Shown here: positions 7,526-15,282 of the stretch, piece by piece
Numbering within the stretch: the first letter of the stretch is position 1
How the letters are laid out: every line of letters starts with the position of its first letter
Program-made: the position numbers and the translations under genes
From: Bacteroidota bacterium
Lineage (GTDB): Bacteria; Bacteroidota; Bacteroidia; Chitinophagales; Chitinophagaceae
Assembly (NCBI GenBank): GCA_947447835.1
Contig: CANFLP010000002.1
Location: forward strand, 1-32,762
DNA length: 32,762 bases
Reading direction: 5' to 3'
Notes under the pieces: model-generated
Database searches by the model: none
Seen by the model: the letters and a program-made list of their open reading frames with translations, nothing else
What the model was told of the DNA's origin: nothing

Positions 7526-8449
7526 TTATTTATTAGCTTGTTCTTCTAACCATTTATTTCTACCCCATCCTGCTATTACGTGTTTCTCACTGTGATATGA
7601 CGATCTTACCAATGGACCGCTTTCTACATAATCAAAACCTAATTCATAGCCTATCTGTCTTAGTTCAGCGAATTCATCGGGGTGTACAAATCGTTGCACT
7701 GGCAAATGTTTTTTTGTTGGTTGTAAATATTGACCAAGCGTTAATACATCACATCCTACATTTACTAAGTCCTTCATGGTTTGAATGACTTCGTGCTTCT
7801 CTTCGCCAATACCTAACATTAATCCTGTTTTAGTTCGACGTCCTCCTTTTTTCAATGCTTCTAATACACCTAAGCTTCTGTCATATTTAGCTTGGATACG
7901 AACACGTCTTGTATTACGTTCCACCGTTTCCATATTATGGCTAATTACTTCAGGTGCGGCTTCAATGAGACGATCTATCTGTTCTTGTATGCCTCTGAAA
8001 TCTGGAATTAAAGTTTCTAATGTTGTCTCGGGTGATAAAGTCTTTATTGCTTTTATTGTATTTGCCCAAATAATGGATCCACCGTCTGGCAATTCATCAC
8101 GATCCACACTTGTTAAAACAGCATGCTTTACTTTCATTAAATAAACTGCTTCTGCTACTCTTTGTGGCTCATCCCATTCAACAGGCTTAGGTCGTCCTGT
8201 AGCAACTGCACAAAACTGACAGCTTCTTGTGCAAATATTACCTAGTATCATAAATGTAGCGGTACCCTCTCCCCAACATTCACCCATATTTGGACAGTTA
8301 CCACTTTCACAGATGGTATGTAATTTATGATTATCCACCAACCCTCTTACATGCTTATAGCTTTCTCCAATGGGTAATTTAACTCTTAACCAATCAGGCT
8401 TTTTTAAGCGTTCGGCAGGTTGGGCATTTAGTATAGGTAATTCTTGCAT
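7526..8449 (-). CDS. lipA: Lipoyl synthase (radical SAM)
   Basis: It inserts two sulfurs into octanoyl groups on the E2 and H proteins, making the lipoyl cofactor used by pyruvate dehydrogenase, 2-oxoglutarate dehydrogenase and glycine cleavage. At 307 residues it has the usual length. The auxiliary cluster is bound by Cys47, Cys52 and Cys58 (CESGNCPNMGEC). The radical SAM cluster is bound by Cys73, Cys77 and Cys80 (CTRSCQFC), a CX3CX2C motif. The C-terminal RSSYHSEKH carries the conserved serine that ligates the auxiliary cluster. The gene stands alone, with a -7 box upstream and a terminator downstream. A lipB gene is not in the window. Confidence 0.97.
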   Translation of the reverse strand: MQELPILNAQPAERLKKPDWLRVKLPIGESYKHVRGLVDNHKLHTICESGNCPNMGECWGEGTATFMILGNICTRSCQFCAVATGRPKPVEWDEPQRVAEAVYLMKVKHAVLTSVDRDELPDGGSIIWANTIKAIKTLSPETTLETLIPDFRGIQEQIDRLIEAAPEVISHNMETVERNTRRVRIQAKYDRSLGVLEALKKGGRRTKTGLMLGIGEEKHEVIQTMKDLVNVGCDVLTLGQYLQPTKKHLPVQRFVHPDEFAELRQIGYELGFDYVESGPLVRSSYHSEKHVIAGWGRNKWLEEQANK

Positions 8450-8467
8450 AGATCTTAATTAACTTGG

Positions 8468-8475
8468 CAAAAATA
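8468..8475 (-). promoter_or_regulatory. lipA promoter, -7 box TATTTTTG
   Basis: The minus strand reads TATTTTTG, a full match to the Bacteroidota -7 consensus TAnnTTTG, 18 bases before the lipA start. No clear TTG stands at the -33 distance. The implied leader is very short. Confidence 0.45.
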
Positions 8476-8491
8476 CAAGACTTGAGGGGAA

Positions 8492-8499
8492 TAAATTTG
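8492..8499 (+). promoter_or_regulatory. OsmC-family gene promoter, -7 box TAAATTTG
   Basis: TAAATTTG matches TAnnTTTG and lies 31 bases before the plus-strand start at 8531. The nearest upstream TTG (8464-8466) is a few bases too far for an ideal -33 element. It is back to back with the lipA -7 box. Confidence 0.35.
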
Positions 8500-8530
8500 T
8501 AATTTTACCGAAATCATAAATCCAACTAAT

Positions 8531-8935
8531 ATGACTGCTACAGTTACTTACGAATCCAACCTTAGAACCACTTGCTTACATTTACAAAGCGGTTCTGCAA
8601 TTGAAACAGATGCACCTACCGATAATAAAGGCAAAGGAGAAAGATTCTCCCCAACCGACTTAATTGCTACAGGCCTTGGCGCTTGTATGATCACTACCAT
8701 GGGTATTAAAGCGCAAACCATGGATATCGCATTAGATGGTGCAAAAGTAGAAGTGACTAAAATAATGGTGTCTGACCCAAGAAGAATTGGAAAAATTATT
8801 GCACACGTTACGATGCCTATATTAAACTTAGATGATAAGACTAAAGAGATTTTAGAAAGAGTGGCACGCACTTGCCCTGTTGAAAGAAGTTTGCATCCAG
8901 ATATTGAATTAGATATCGCTTTTAATTGGTTGTAA
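8531..8935 (+). CDS. OsmC/Ohr-family peroxide-reducing protein
   Basis: This 134-residue cytoplasmic protein has OsmC-fold size. The two redox cysteines typical of OsmC/Ohr thiol peroxidases are both present: Cys52 in GLGACMITTMG and Cys115 in VARTCPVERSL. SPTDLIATGLGAC at the start of the central helix is the family signature. Members reduce organic hydroperoxides and, in Bacteroidota, are often annotated simply as OsmC-family proteins. Whether this one prefers organic or other peroxides, and what reductant it uses, cannot be read here. It is a single-gene unit divergent from lipA. The link to lipA could reflect oxidant protection of iron-sulfur enzymes, but that is speculation. Confidence 0.88.
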   Translation: MTATVTYESNLRTTCLHLQSGSAIETDAPTDNKGKGERFSPTDLIATGLGACMITTMGIKAQTMDIALDGAKVEVTKIMVSDPRRIGKIIAHVTMPILNLDDKTKEILERVARTCPVERSLHPDIELDIAFNWL

Positions 8936-8997
8936 TTTACCTAAGCACACTCGTACAAAACTAGATTAATCAAGTATCACTATTCGATTAAAATACA

Positions 8998-9042
8998 TAA
9001 AGCAGTTAGCACTTTAATTAAGTTTTAGCTGCTTTATTTTTT
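8998..9042 (+). terminator. Possible terminator of the OsmC-family gene
   Basis: TAAAGCAG (8998-9005) pairs with CTGCTTTA (9029-9036) around a long AT-rich loop and is followed by a T run. The right arm lies inside the end of the convergent maf gene. The long loop makes it weaker than the other terminators here. Confidence 0.4.
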
Positions 9043-9601
9043 GTACCAGTTTACTTACGGGTAGTCCCATAACATTGTAAAAATCACCTTGTATGCTTTT
9101 GATACCTACCACCCCAATCCATTCTTGTATGGCGTATCCGCCAGCTTTATCATATGGCTTGTAATTATCAACGTAATATTCAATCTGATCTAAGCTAAGT
9201 TCATGAAAACTTACCAGCGTCGTTTCAGAAAAACAATCCATTCTGCCATGATGCAAAAGACAAACTCCCGTTATCACCTCATGTGTTTTACCTGCTAACT
9301 TTGTCAATGATGCAATGGCATCAGCCCTATCTACAGGCTTACCCATAATAGTATTATCTAAAACAACTACCGTGTCGGCTGCTATAATACAATGATTGAT
9401 TAAAGCTGGCTGTTCTGTTTTAATTTTCGCCTCAACCGCAATAGCTTTGTGCATCGCAATAAACTCAGGTACTTCTGCAATGTGCATGGAAGCAGGATAA
9501 GACTCATCCGAATCGGAGATTATTATTTCAAATGGAATTTCTGCCCATTCTAATAAACTTTTGCGCCTAGGAGATTGGGATGCTAAAATAAAAGATGCCA
9601 T
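9014..9601 (-). CDS. maf: Maf-family nucleotide pyrophosphatase
   Basis: Maf proteins hydrolyse non-canonical or modified nucleoside triphosphates (dTTP, UTP, m5UTP, pseudo-UTP or m7GTP by subfamily) to monophosphates, a house-cleaning role, and some affect septum formation. The protein is 195 residues. The N-terminal LASQSPRRKSLLE (residues 6-18) is the defining Maf loop. AADTVVVLDNTIMGKPVD holds the catalytic aspartate and lysine, followed by THEVITGVCLLH. YDKAGGYAIQ and NVMGLPVSKL complete the family pattern. Subfamily (YhdE-like or YceF-like) was not decided. It is the last gene of the ferredoxin operon, 3 bases behind the prenyltransferase. Confidence 0.93.
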   Translation of the reverse strand: MASFILASQSPRRKSLLEWAEIPFEIIISDSDESYPASMHIAEVPEFIAMHKAIAVEAKIKTEQPALINHCIIAADTVVVLDNTIMGKPVDRADAIASLTKLAGKTHEVITGVCLLHHGRMDCFSETTLVSFHELSLDQIEYYVDNYKPYDKAGGYAIQEWIGVVGIKSIQGDFYNVMGLPVSKLVQKIKQLKLN

Positions 9602-9604
9602 GAC

Positions 9605-10540
9605 TTATAATAAAAAATAAAAAAACAACATTGATAAAATCCCAGCAAACATAGCAAGTTTAACATAAAAACTTAGTTGTTTAAAATCCTTGCTTACAAA
9701 TGATTTTTTCAATTTGACTAATACCATCGTCAATGGAGTGATGATAAATAATAAACAATATAATATACTATGCCACCATCCAAATGGAATTACATATAGT
9801 TGAATAAATGCTAAACATCCAATTACTACAATTAACCAAACACTAATATAAACCTTGGTAGGCTTTAATCCCCAAACAATGGGCATGGTATTACATCCGA
9901 ATTTCTTATCTCCTTCCATGTCTTCCATATCTTTTAATGCCTCCCTAACTAAGGTCAAGATAAAAGCAAATACACTATATAAAACCATCAATTTTGCGAA
10001 TCTAAAATTAGCCAGGTCATGAATGCTTGGATGTGTAATTTCCTGAATGGTAAATTTTGAAAAATAGACTACTGCAATAGACCAAGCCGTTAGAACAGAA
10101 ATAACCACATTGCCTATTAAAAAATCTTTTTTAAAATTAGTAGAATAAAACCAAAGCAATAAAATGGTTAATAAATTGGATAAATGTATATGCCAATAAT
10201 TTTGAAATGGAAATGCAATGGTAGAAATATAAATACCCATTACACTAAATAATAAATGCCAGAATATTACCCAACGTCTGCTTATATATGAACCCACTAC
10301 TACTTTACCTGGCTTGTTTACCTGGTCGATATTTACATCAAAATAATCGTTAATGATATATCCAGCAGCAGCAATAAATAAATAGGTAAGTAAAATTAAA
10401 TAAAAGTTGGTGTCAATATCAGCACCTGACAATGGATACAATCGCTTATAAATACAAAAATGAAATAAGGTTTCGGCCAATAAAATAAATACCAAATTAG
10501 GCCATCGTATAAGTCTTAAAAAATGTACAAAAGTCTTCAA
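9605..10540 (-). CDS. UbiA-superfamily prenyltransferase, geranylgeranylglycerol-phosphate geranylgeranyltransferase-like
   Basis: This 311-residue membrane protein has eight or nine hydrophobic segments. The first aspartate motif NDYFDVNID (residues 64-72) binds the prenyl diphosphate through magnesium. The second, within REALKDMEDMEGDKKFG (around residues 197-213), is the partner motif. Homologues in Bacteroidota are commonly annotated as digeranylgeranylglyceryl phosphate synthase-like, after the archaeal ether-lipid enzyme, but some UbiA proteins make quinones or other prenylated lipids. MenA- or UbiA-like roles therefore cannot be excluded. It lies between the KdsC-like phosphatase and maf, with gaps of 25 and 3 bases, in the ferredoxin operon. 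The superfamily call is firm; substrate is uncertain. Confidence 0.85.
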   Translation of the reverse strand: MKTFVHFLRLIRWPNLVFILLAETLFHFCIYKRLYPLSGADIDTNFYLILLTYLFIAAAGYIINDYFDVNIDQVNKPGKVVVGSYISRRWVIFWHLLFSVMGIYISTIAFPFQNYWHIHLSNLLTILLLWFYSTNFKKDFLIGNVVISVLTAWSIAVVYFSKFTIQEITHPSIHDLANFRFAKLMVLYSVFAFILTLVREALKDMEDMEGDKKFGCNTMPIVWGLKPTKVYISVWLIVVIGCLAFIQLYVIPFGWWHSILYCLLFIITPLTMVLVKLKKSFVSKDFKQLSFYVKLAMFAGILSMLFFYFLL

Positions 10541-10565
10541 AGTATTTATTATTTATAGGATATAT

Positions 10566-11081
10566 TTATTGAGCACGTATATGATCCTCAACATCCCATT
10601 GATCATTTAGTTTTAATACCTTTTCAACTACTTCTCTTGCACAACCGGCTCCCCCATTGGCTAATGCAATATAAGACGAAATAGACTTAATATCCACCGA
10701 TGCGTCCTTAGGACATGCTGCTACCCCCACAATTTGCATTGCTTCATAGTCGGGCATATCATCCCCCATAAACAACATTTCGCTTAATGGGACTTGATGT
10801 AAAATTGATAACTCTTGTAATAATGCACGCTTATCTTTTACCCTCATGTGCACTTCCTTAACACCTAAATTATGTAAACGCTCTTCTACTTCATTGGAGT
10901 TTCCTCCAGATATAACCCAAACTTGGTAGCCCTTTTTTATAGCAAGTTGCAAAGCATATCCATCCTTTATATTCATTTTCCTAACCAACACCCCATGTGG
11001 CATAACAATCACTTCGCCATTGGTTAAGACACCATCTACGTCAAATACAAAACAGGTTATTTTTTTAAGACTCGCTAACAA
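10566..11081 (-). CDS. KdsC-like HAD phosphatase (KDO 8-phosphate phosphatase family)
   Basis: This 171-residue protein is a minimal, cap-less HAD phosphatase of the C0 type. Motif I is FDVDGVLTNGE (residues 13-23), with nucleophile Asp14 and acid Asp16. Motif II is ISGGN (57-61), Lys84 in VKDKRAL is the likely motif III lysine, and motif IV is GDDMPD (106-111). This order and length match KdsC, which removes phosphate from KDO 8-phosphate in lipopolysaccharide core synthesis. Related proteins act on other acidic sugar phosphates. KdsA, KdsB and KdsD are not in the window, so the KDO role rests on similarity alone. It is the third gene of the ferredoxin operon. Confidence 0.87.
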   Translation of the reverse strand: MLASLKKITCFVFDVDGVLTNGEVIVMPHGVLVRKMNIKDGYALQLAIKKGYQVWVISGGNSNEVEERLHNLGVKEVHMRVKDKRALLQELSILHQVPLSEMLFMGDDMPDYEAMQIVGVAACPKDASVDIKSISSYIALANGGAGCAREVVEKVLKLNDQWDVEDHIRAQ

Positions 11082-11110
11082 TATGCTTGTTTTAATAGTT
11101 AAATGTAAGT

Positions 11111-11350
11111 CTATTTTTGATTATCTCGCCACTCGTATACCCAAGCACTTTGAATCATTTCCAAATGACCCTCACTTGATTCTTCCTTTTTCCCTTCAAA
11201 ATGAGGCAAGGTTAATATCCATTCTAATAAATCTGTAAAACGAACTCTATATATTTTAGACTCTGTGAAATCATCTCCAAATTTTTCATATAATTTTTGG
11301 GCAATATCTTCATGGTCATTCCAATGAATGGGTGGTTCAAACTGTGTCAT
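11111..11350 (-). CDS. iscX: IscX-family iron-sulfur assembly protein
   Basis: This small acidic protein of 79 residues keeps the IscX pattern: IHWNDHEDIAQKLYEKFGD, then VRFTDLLEWILTLPHFEG, then EGHLEMIQSAWVYEW. IscX binds iron and modulates cysteine desulfurase IscS in the ISC system. It lies 16 bases behind a 2Fe-2S ferredoxin, the same pairing as fdx-iscX at the end of the E. coli isc operon. No other isc or suf gene is in the window. Bacteroidota mainly use SUF, so the partner of this protein is an open question. The N-terminus is a few residues longer than the E. coli protein. Confidence 0.88.
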   Translation of the reverse strand: MTQFEPPIHWNDHEDIAQKLYEKFGDDFTESKIYRVRFTDLLEWILTLPHFEGKKEESSEGHLEMIQSAWVYEWRDNQK

Positions 11351-11366
11351 AATTTTATTATTTTAA

Positions 11367-11702
11367 TTACTCTCCTAAGAATTGTGTTTGATCAGGCAAT
11401 GTAACTTCTATCACTCCAGTACCTTCTTGTATCACACATTGACATCCTAAACGCGATTCAATTCGTGGACTTACTGCACGATCAATAAAATCTTCTTCCT
11501 TATCTGATAATACTTCTAAAAATTCCATGCCTTTTTTAACATATAAATGACAAGTACTACATGCACAAACTGCTCCGCAGTTATGGTGTAAGTCAATACC
11601 TGCATCCAAGATTACTTCTAATAAACTCTCTCCTGCCTTAACATTTTCCAAGACCACAGGCTCTAACCCTTTTTGTTCAAAATTAATTTTAAGTGCGTAC
11701 AT
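11367..11702 (-). CDS. fdx: 2Fe-2S ferredoxin, adrenodoxin/Fdx type
   Basis: This 111-residue soluble electron carrier has the cluster ligands Cys42, Cys48, Cys51 and Cys87 in the pattern C-x5-C-x2-C-x35-C (NCGAVCACSTCHLYV and LGCQC), the spacing of adrenodoxin-type ferredoxins that serve iron-sulfur assembly. Cys46 and Cys89 are extra. LSDKEEDFIDRAVSPRIESRLGCQ is close to the E. coli Fdx pattern. It heads an operon with iscX, a KdsC-like phosphatase, a prenyltransferase and maf. A well-formed promoter lies directly upstream. Its neighbour iscX supports a role in cluster assembly over a role in a single oxygenase. Confidence 0.93.
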   Translation of the reverse strand: MYALKINFEQKGLEPVVLENVKAGESLLEVILDAGIDLHHNCGAVCACSTCHLYVKKGMEFLEVLSDKEEDFIDRAVSPRIESRLGCQCVIQEGTGVIEVTLPDQTQFLGE

Positions 11703-11724
11703 AATTATAGCTAATGTGTTTTTG

Positions 11725-11754
11725 CAAAAATAGCTTTAAACAACCTTGATTCAA
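11725..11754 (-). promoter_or_regulatory. Promoter of the ferredoxin operon, with a palindrome over the -33 element
   Basis: On the minus strand TTG (11754-11752), 19 bases, then TATTTTTG (11732-11725) fit the Bacteroidota -33/-7 layout. The leader to the start codon at 11702 is short. The 13-bp palindrome CCTTGATTCAAGG (11744-11756) covers the -33 element and could be an operator. Confidence 0.6.
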
Positions 11755-11808
11755 GGCTTTTTGTTGTTGAAATACGAAAAAAATGAAAAGCTGCTCCCTA
11801 TCACCGCT

Positions 11809-11816
11809 TATCTTTG
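11809..11816 (+). promoter_or_regulatory. Promoter of the alpha/beta hydrolase gene, -7 box TATCTTTG
   Basis: TATCTTTG matches TAnnTTTG and lies 18 bases before the ATG at 11834. No good -33 TTG is seen at the expected distance. Confidence 0.4.
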
Positions 11817-11833
11817 CAACCAAATAGTAGTAT

Positions 11834-12703
11834 ATGTCAAAGCCCGGCTTTTCAGAGAGAATGTACCTGCGTTATTTAAGAACAAAATTTCGCACCATCG
11901 GGAAGCTCTCTCCTGCCGTAGCCGGCAAATTGGCATTTAATTTATTTTGCACGCCTTACCCAAAATACAAAAAGACAAAAGCCCCTGCTATTTTTCATCA
12001 AGCAAAACGAATACAAATTAAAGTAAGTGGCGATATTGCCATTATGGGATACGAATGGCAGCCAACCAAGCCAAATGGTAAGTCAGTATTAATATGTCAT
12101 GGTTATGCTAGTTACTTTTACAAGTTTGATCAATATATACAGCCATTACTAAAGCAAGGATTTAGGGTTTTAGGGTTTGACGCGCCCGCGCATGGCCAAA
12201 GTGAAGGCAAGTATATTAATGTAATAATATATAAGGACGCTATTGAACATATTAAAAACGTATGCGGCCCAATTGATCACTTTATGGGACATTCTTTAGG
12301 TGGGATTACACTTGCAATGATAGCAGAAACTATGAACAATCAGGAGCAGCATAAATTTGTCTTAATTGCACCTGCAACCAAAACAACCACCACTTTTGAG
12401 AGCTATTATAATATGATGCACTTATCACCAGCTGTAATAGAAGGATTTTTAAGTGAGCTCAATGCACAAACCAACCTGCCGCTAAGCTATTTTGAAGCAG
12501 ACAGAGCCATTGAAAAGTATAAGGGGCCCGTACTTTGGGTTCATGATGCTGGCGATAGGGTTTGTCCTTACCAAGATTTGGTAAATTTTAAAAATAATGC
12601 CCCAGAAAATATCAAATTCTTGATTACCAACGGATTAGGTCATAATAAAGTATATAAAACACCCGAAATTATCGACCAAATAGTGGCATTTTTAAGCGCC
12701 TAA
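11834..12703 (+). CDS. Alpha/beta hydrolase of unknown substrate
   Basis: This 289-residue cytoplasmic-looking protein has no signal peptide. After an N-terminal basic segment (residues 1-60), the fold begins with SVLICHGYASYFYKF, where HG (89-90) forms the oxyanion hole. FDAPAHGQSEG (115-125) is the usual loop. GHSLGG places nucleophile Ser154 in the elbow, Asp241 in VHDAGDRVCP is the likely acid, and His270 in NGLGHNKV the base, so the catalytic triad is complete. A lid region lies between about 185 and 225. Such proteins may be esterases, lipases or thioesterases. The neighbours give no hint: it is divergent from the ferredoxin operon and followed by topA after 143 bases. Confidence 0.82.
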   Translation: MSKPGFSERMYLRYLRTKFRTIGKLSPAVAGKLAFNLFCTPYPKYKKTKAPAIFHQAKRIQIKVSGDIAIMGYEWQPTKPNGKSVLICHGYASYFYKFDQYIQPLLKQGFRVLGFDAPAHGQSEGKYINVIIYKDAIEHIKNVCGPIDHFMGHSLGGITLAMIAETMNNQEQHKFVLIAPATKTTTTFESYYNMMHLSPAVIEGFLSELNAQTNLPLSYFEADRAIEKYKGPVLWVHDAGDRVCPYQDLVNFKNNAPENIKFLITNGLGHNKVYKTPEIIDQIVAFLSA

Positions 12704-12846
12704 ACACAGATCATTTTTATTTTTTAGTTGAATACTCTAATATTGCATCACGAGAAATATACCCGTGGTCTTAATTGACTGCTTGTAATTTTCTTATAAT
12801 AAGCTGATTTTCAATATATAAAACCCCGAAGGAGCGGTTGACACCT

Positions 12847-15213
12847 ATGTCAAAGAACTTACTAATAGTTGAGTCGCCTGCAAAGGCAAAGACCATTGAG
12901 AAAATTTTGGGCGAGGAGTTTGAAGTAAGGAGCTGTTATGGTCACATACGTGATTTAGAAAAAAACGATATGGGTATAGACTTGAAAAACAAGTTTGCGC
13001 CTAGATATATGGTTCCAAGTGAAAAGGAAAAAGTGGTGAAAGAATTAAAATCCATGACCAAGAAGGCTAAGGAAGTGTGGCTTGCGTCGGATGAGGACCG
13101 TGAAGGGGAAAGTATCAGTTGGCATTTGGCGGAAGTACTTGGTTTAGATCCAAAGAAAACTAAGCGAATTGTATTTCATGAAATTACTGCCCCTGCCATT
13201 AAAAAAGCAGTCGCAAATCCACGTTTGATTAATATGGATTTGGTAGACGCGCAACAAGCAAGAAGAATTTTAGACCGAATAGTTGGATTTGAATTAAGCC
13301 CTGTTTTATGGCGCAAAATTGGTATGCAAAGAAGCCTTAGTGCTGGACGTGTACAAAGTGTTGCTGTAAGATTAATTGCAGAGAGAGAAAGAGAAATTAA
13401 TCAATTTATTCCTGAGAGTGCATTTAAAGTATCCGCTTTATTTTCTGCATTAGACATTAATAAAAAGAAAGTAAAATTCAAGGCAGATGGTCCGCAGAAA
13501 TTAACCACTGCTGGTGCTGCTGAGCAATTTTTAAATGAATGTAAGGGTGCAAAATATACCGTTAAAGACGTCATTGTAAAAGACGGAAAACGTACGCCAT
13601 CAGCGCCTTTCACAACATCTACCTTACAACAAGAAGCTTCTAGAAAATTAGGATATAGCGTAAGTAAAACAATGTTACTTGCCCAAAAATTGTATGAAAG
13701 TGGTAAAATCACTTACATGAGAACGGATAGTATTAGTTTGAGTGAAACTGCAATTGATGCCATTAAAGCCGAGATCAATTCAAGCTTTGGTGATAACTAT
13801 TATCAACCACGTAAGTTTAAAAACAAAAACGAAAGTGCACAGGAAGCGCACGAAGCTATTAGACCTTCATACATGAATGAGTCTAAGGTGGACGACGCAG
13901 ATACAAACCGTTTATATGAACTTATTTGGAAGCGCACGATTGCTTCTCAAATGAGTGATGCTCAATTTGAAAAGACGACTGCTAAAATCGAAATTTCTAC
14001 CAACAAAGAAACTTTAACTGCTAGTGGTGAAGTAATGAAATTTGACGGTTTCTTAAAAGTATATTTAGAAGGCAAGGATGACGATGATGTGGAAGAAGAC
14101 GAGTCATTCGAGGCAGATGGAGAAGATAAAATATTACCTCCTTTAGCTAAAGGTCAGGTATTAGACTTTACAAGTATGACTGGCCTAGAACGCTTTAGCC
14201 GTCCTGCTTCACGTTATACCGAAGCTAGTTTGGTAAAAAAATTAGAGGAATTAGGCATTGGCCGACCTTCTACTTATGCCCCAACAATTTCTACTATTAT
14301 GAAACGTAATTATGTAGAGAAAAAAGAGAAAGAAGGTGTAAAAAGAATATATCAAATTTTATCACTTAATAATAAGGATGAGATTAAAACCGAGGAGTCT
14401 TCGGAAATTACTGGCGCAGAAAAAAACAAACTCTCTCCTACCGATTTAGGTTTAGTAGTAACTGACTTTTTAAAGTTAAACTTCCCTAAAGTCATGGACT
14501 TTGGCTTTACCGCTAAAATCGAAGGCGAGTTTGATGAAATTGCCCTTGGTAAATTAAAGTGGAGTAAAATGTTGGAAGAGTTTTACAACCCTTTCCATGA
14601 AACCATTGAATTCACATTAGAAAATGCCGAAAGAGCAAAAGGGGAAAGAGAATTAGGATTTGATCCAATTAGTGGCAAGAAAGTAATTGCTCGTATGGGT
14701 CGTTATGGACCAATGGTTCAGATTGGGCACCAGGACGAGGAGGAAAAACCAAAATTTGCTAAGCTTAAAGCTTCTCAAAGTATTGAGACTATCAGTTATG
14801 AGGATGCCATGGAGCTATTTAAGCTTCCAAGAACCTTAGGTATGTTTGAAGACTCGGAAGTAACAGTTAATATTGGTCGCTTTGGCCCTTATGCAGCGCA
14901 TGACAAGAAGTTCTACTCCCTAAACAAGGAAATGGACCCTTACACAGTAATGCTGGAGGAATTGACTCCGATGATTGCCGAAAAGCGCAAGGCAAAAGAT
15001 GAACGTACAATTAAAGTATTTGAAAAAGAAAAAATTCAATTATTAAGAGGCCCTTATGGTCCTTATATCAAACAAGGTTTACGCAATTTCAAGTTGAACA
15101 AAGAGCAACAAGAAAAAGTAGAAACCTTGACTATCGAAGAGGTTAAAGAAATTATTGAAGAATTAAAAAAGAATCCTCCTCGCAAAACAGCTCGTAAAAA
15201 GAAAGCTTCTTAA
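12847..15213 (+). CDS. topA: DNA topoisomerase I (type IA)
   Basis: It relaxes negative supercoils by a single-strand passage mechanism. The ATG at 12847 gives 788 residues. A TTG at 12838 is in frame, but AAGGAG at 12829-12834 is better placed for the ATG, and MSKNLLIVESPAKAK is the standard N-terminus. The Toprim domain holds Glu9 and the acidic triad in DEDREGE (Asp82, Asp84, Glu86). The active-site tyrosine is Tyr290 in ITYMRTDSISLS. GIGRPSTYAPTI follows. The C-terminal region has three GxxGP-type repeats (GRYGPMV, GRFGPYA, GPYGPYI) and ends in a lysine-rich tail. It lacks the CxxC zinc ribbons of E. coli TopA, as usual in Bacteroidota. A strong terminator follows. Confidence 0.97.
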   Translation: MSKNLLIVESPAKAKTIEKILGEEFEVRSCYGHIRDLEKNDMGIDLKNKFAPRYMVPSEKEKVVKELKSMTKKAKEVWLASDEDREGESISWHLAEVLGLDPKKTKRIVFHEITAPAIKKAVANPRLINMDLVDAQQARRILDRIVGFELSPVLWRKIGMQRSLSAGRVQSVAVRLIAEREREINQFIPESAFKVSALFSALDINKKKVKFKADGPQKLTTAGAAEQFLNECKGAKYTVKDVIVKDGKRTPSAPFTTSTLQQEASRKLGYSVSKTMLLAQKLYESGKITYMRTDSISLSETAIDAIKAEINSSFGDNYYQPRKFKNKNESAQEAHEAIRPSYMNESKVDDADTNRLYELIWKRTIASQMSDAQFEKTTAKIEISTNKETLTASGEVMKFDGFLKVYLEGKDDDDVEEDESFEADGEDKILPPLAKGQVLDFTSMTGLERFSRPASRYTEASLVKKLEELGIGRPSTYAPTISTIMKRNYVEKKEKEGVKRIYQILSLNNKDEIKTEESSEITGAEKNKLSPTDLGLVVTDFLKLNFPKVMDFGFTAKIEGEFDEIALGKLKWSKMLEEFYNPFHETIEFTLENAERAKGERELGFDPISGKKVIARMGRYGPMVQIGHQDEEEKPKFAKLKASQSIETISYEDAMELFKLPRTLGMFEDSEVTVNIGRFGPYAAHDKKFYSLNKEMDPYTVMLEELTPMIAEKRKAKDERTIKVFEKEKIQLLRGPYGPYIKQGLRNFKLNKEQQEKVETLTIEEVKEIIEELKKNPPRKTARKKKAS

Positions 15214-15232
15214 TAAAGGAACTACTTAAACA

Positions 15233-15264
15233 AAAAAAGGGATGCAGTAATGCATCCCTTTTTT
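15233..15264. terminator. Bidirectional intrinsic terminator between topA and desaturase
   Basis: AAAAAAGGGATGCA (15233-15246) pairs perfectly with TGCATCCCTTTTTT (15251-15264) around GTAA. It ends with T runs on both strands and serves the two convergent genes. Confidence 0.92.
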
Positions 15265-15282
15265 AATATAGTAAGGTATAAA

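Noticed and set aside
12775..12800. Sigma-70-like TTGACT and TATAAT before topA
   Set aside because: The spacer is only 14 bases, and the main sigma factor of Bacteroidota prefers other boxes.
12838..12846. TTG start for topA
   Set aside because: The ATG nine bases later begins the standard MSKNLLIVESP end and has the better-placed AAGGAG.
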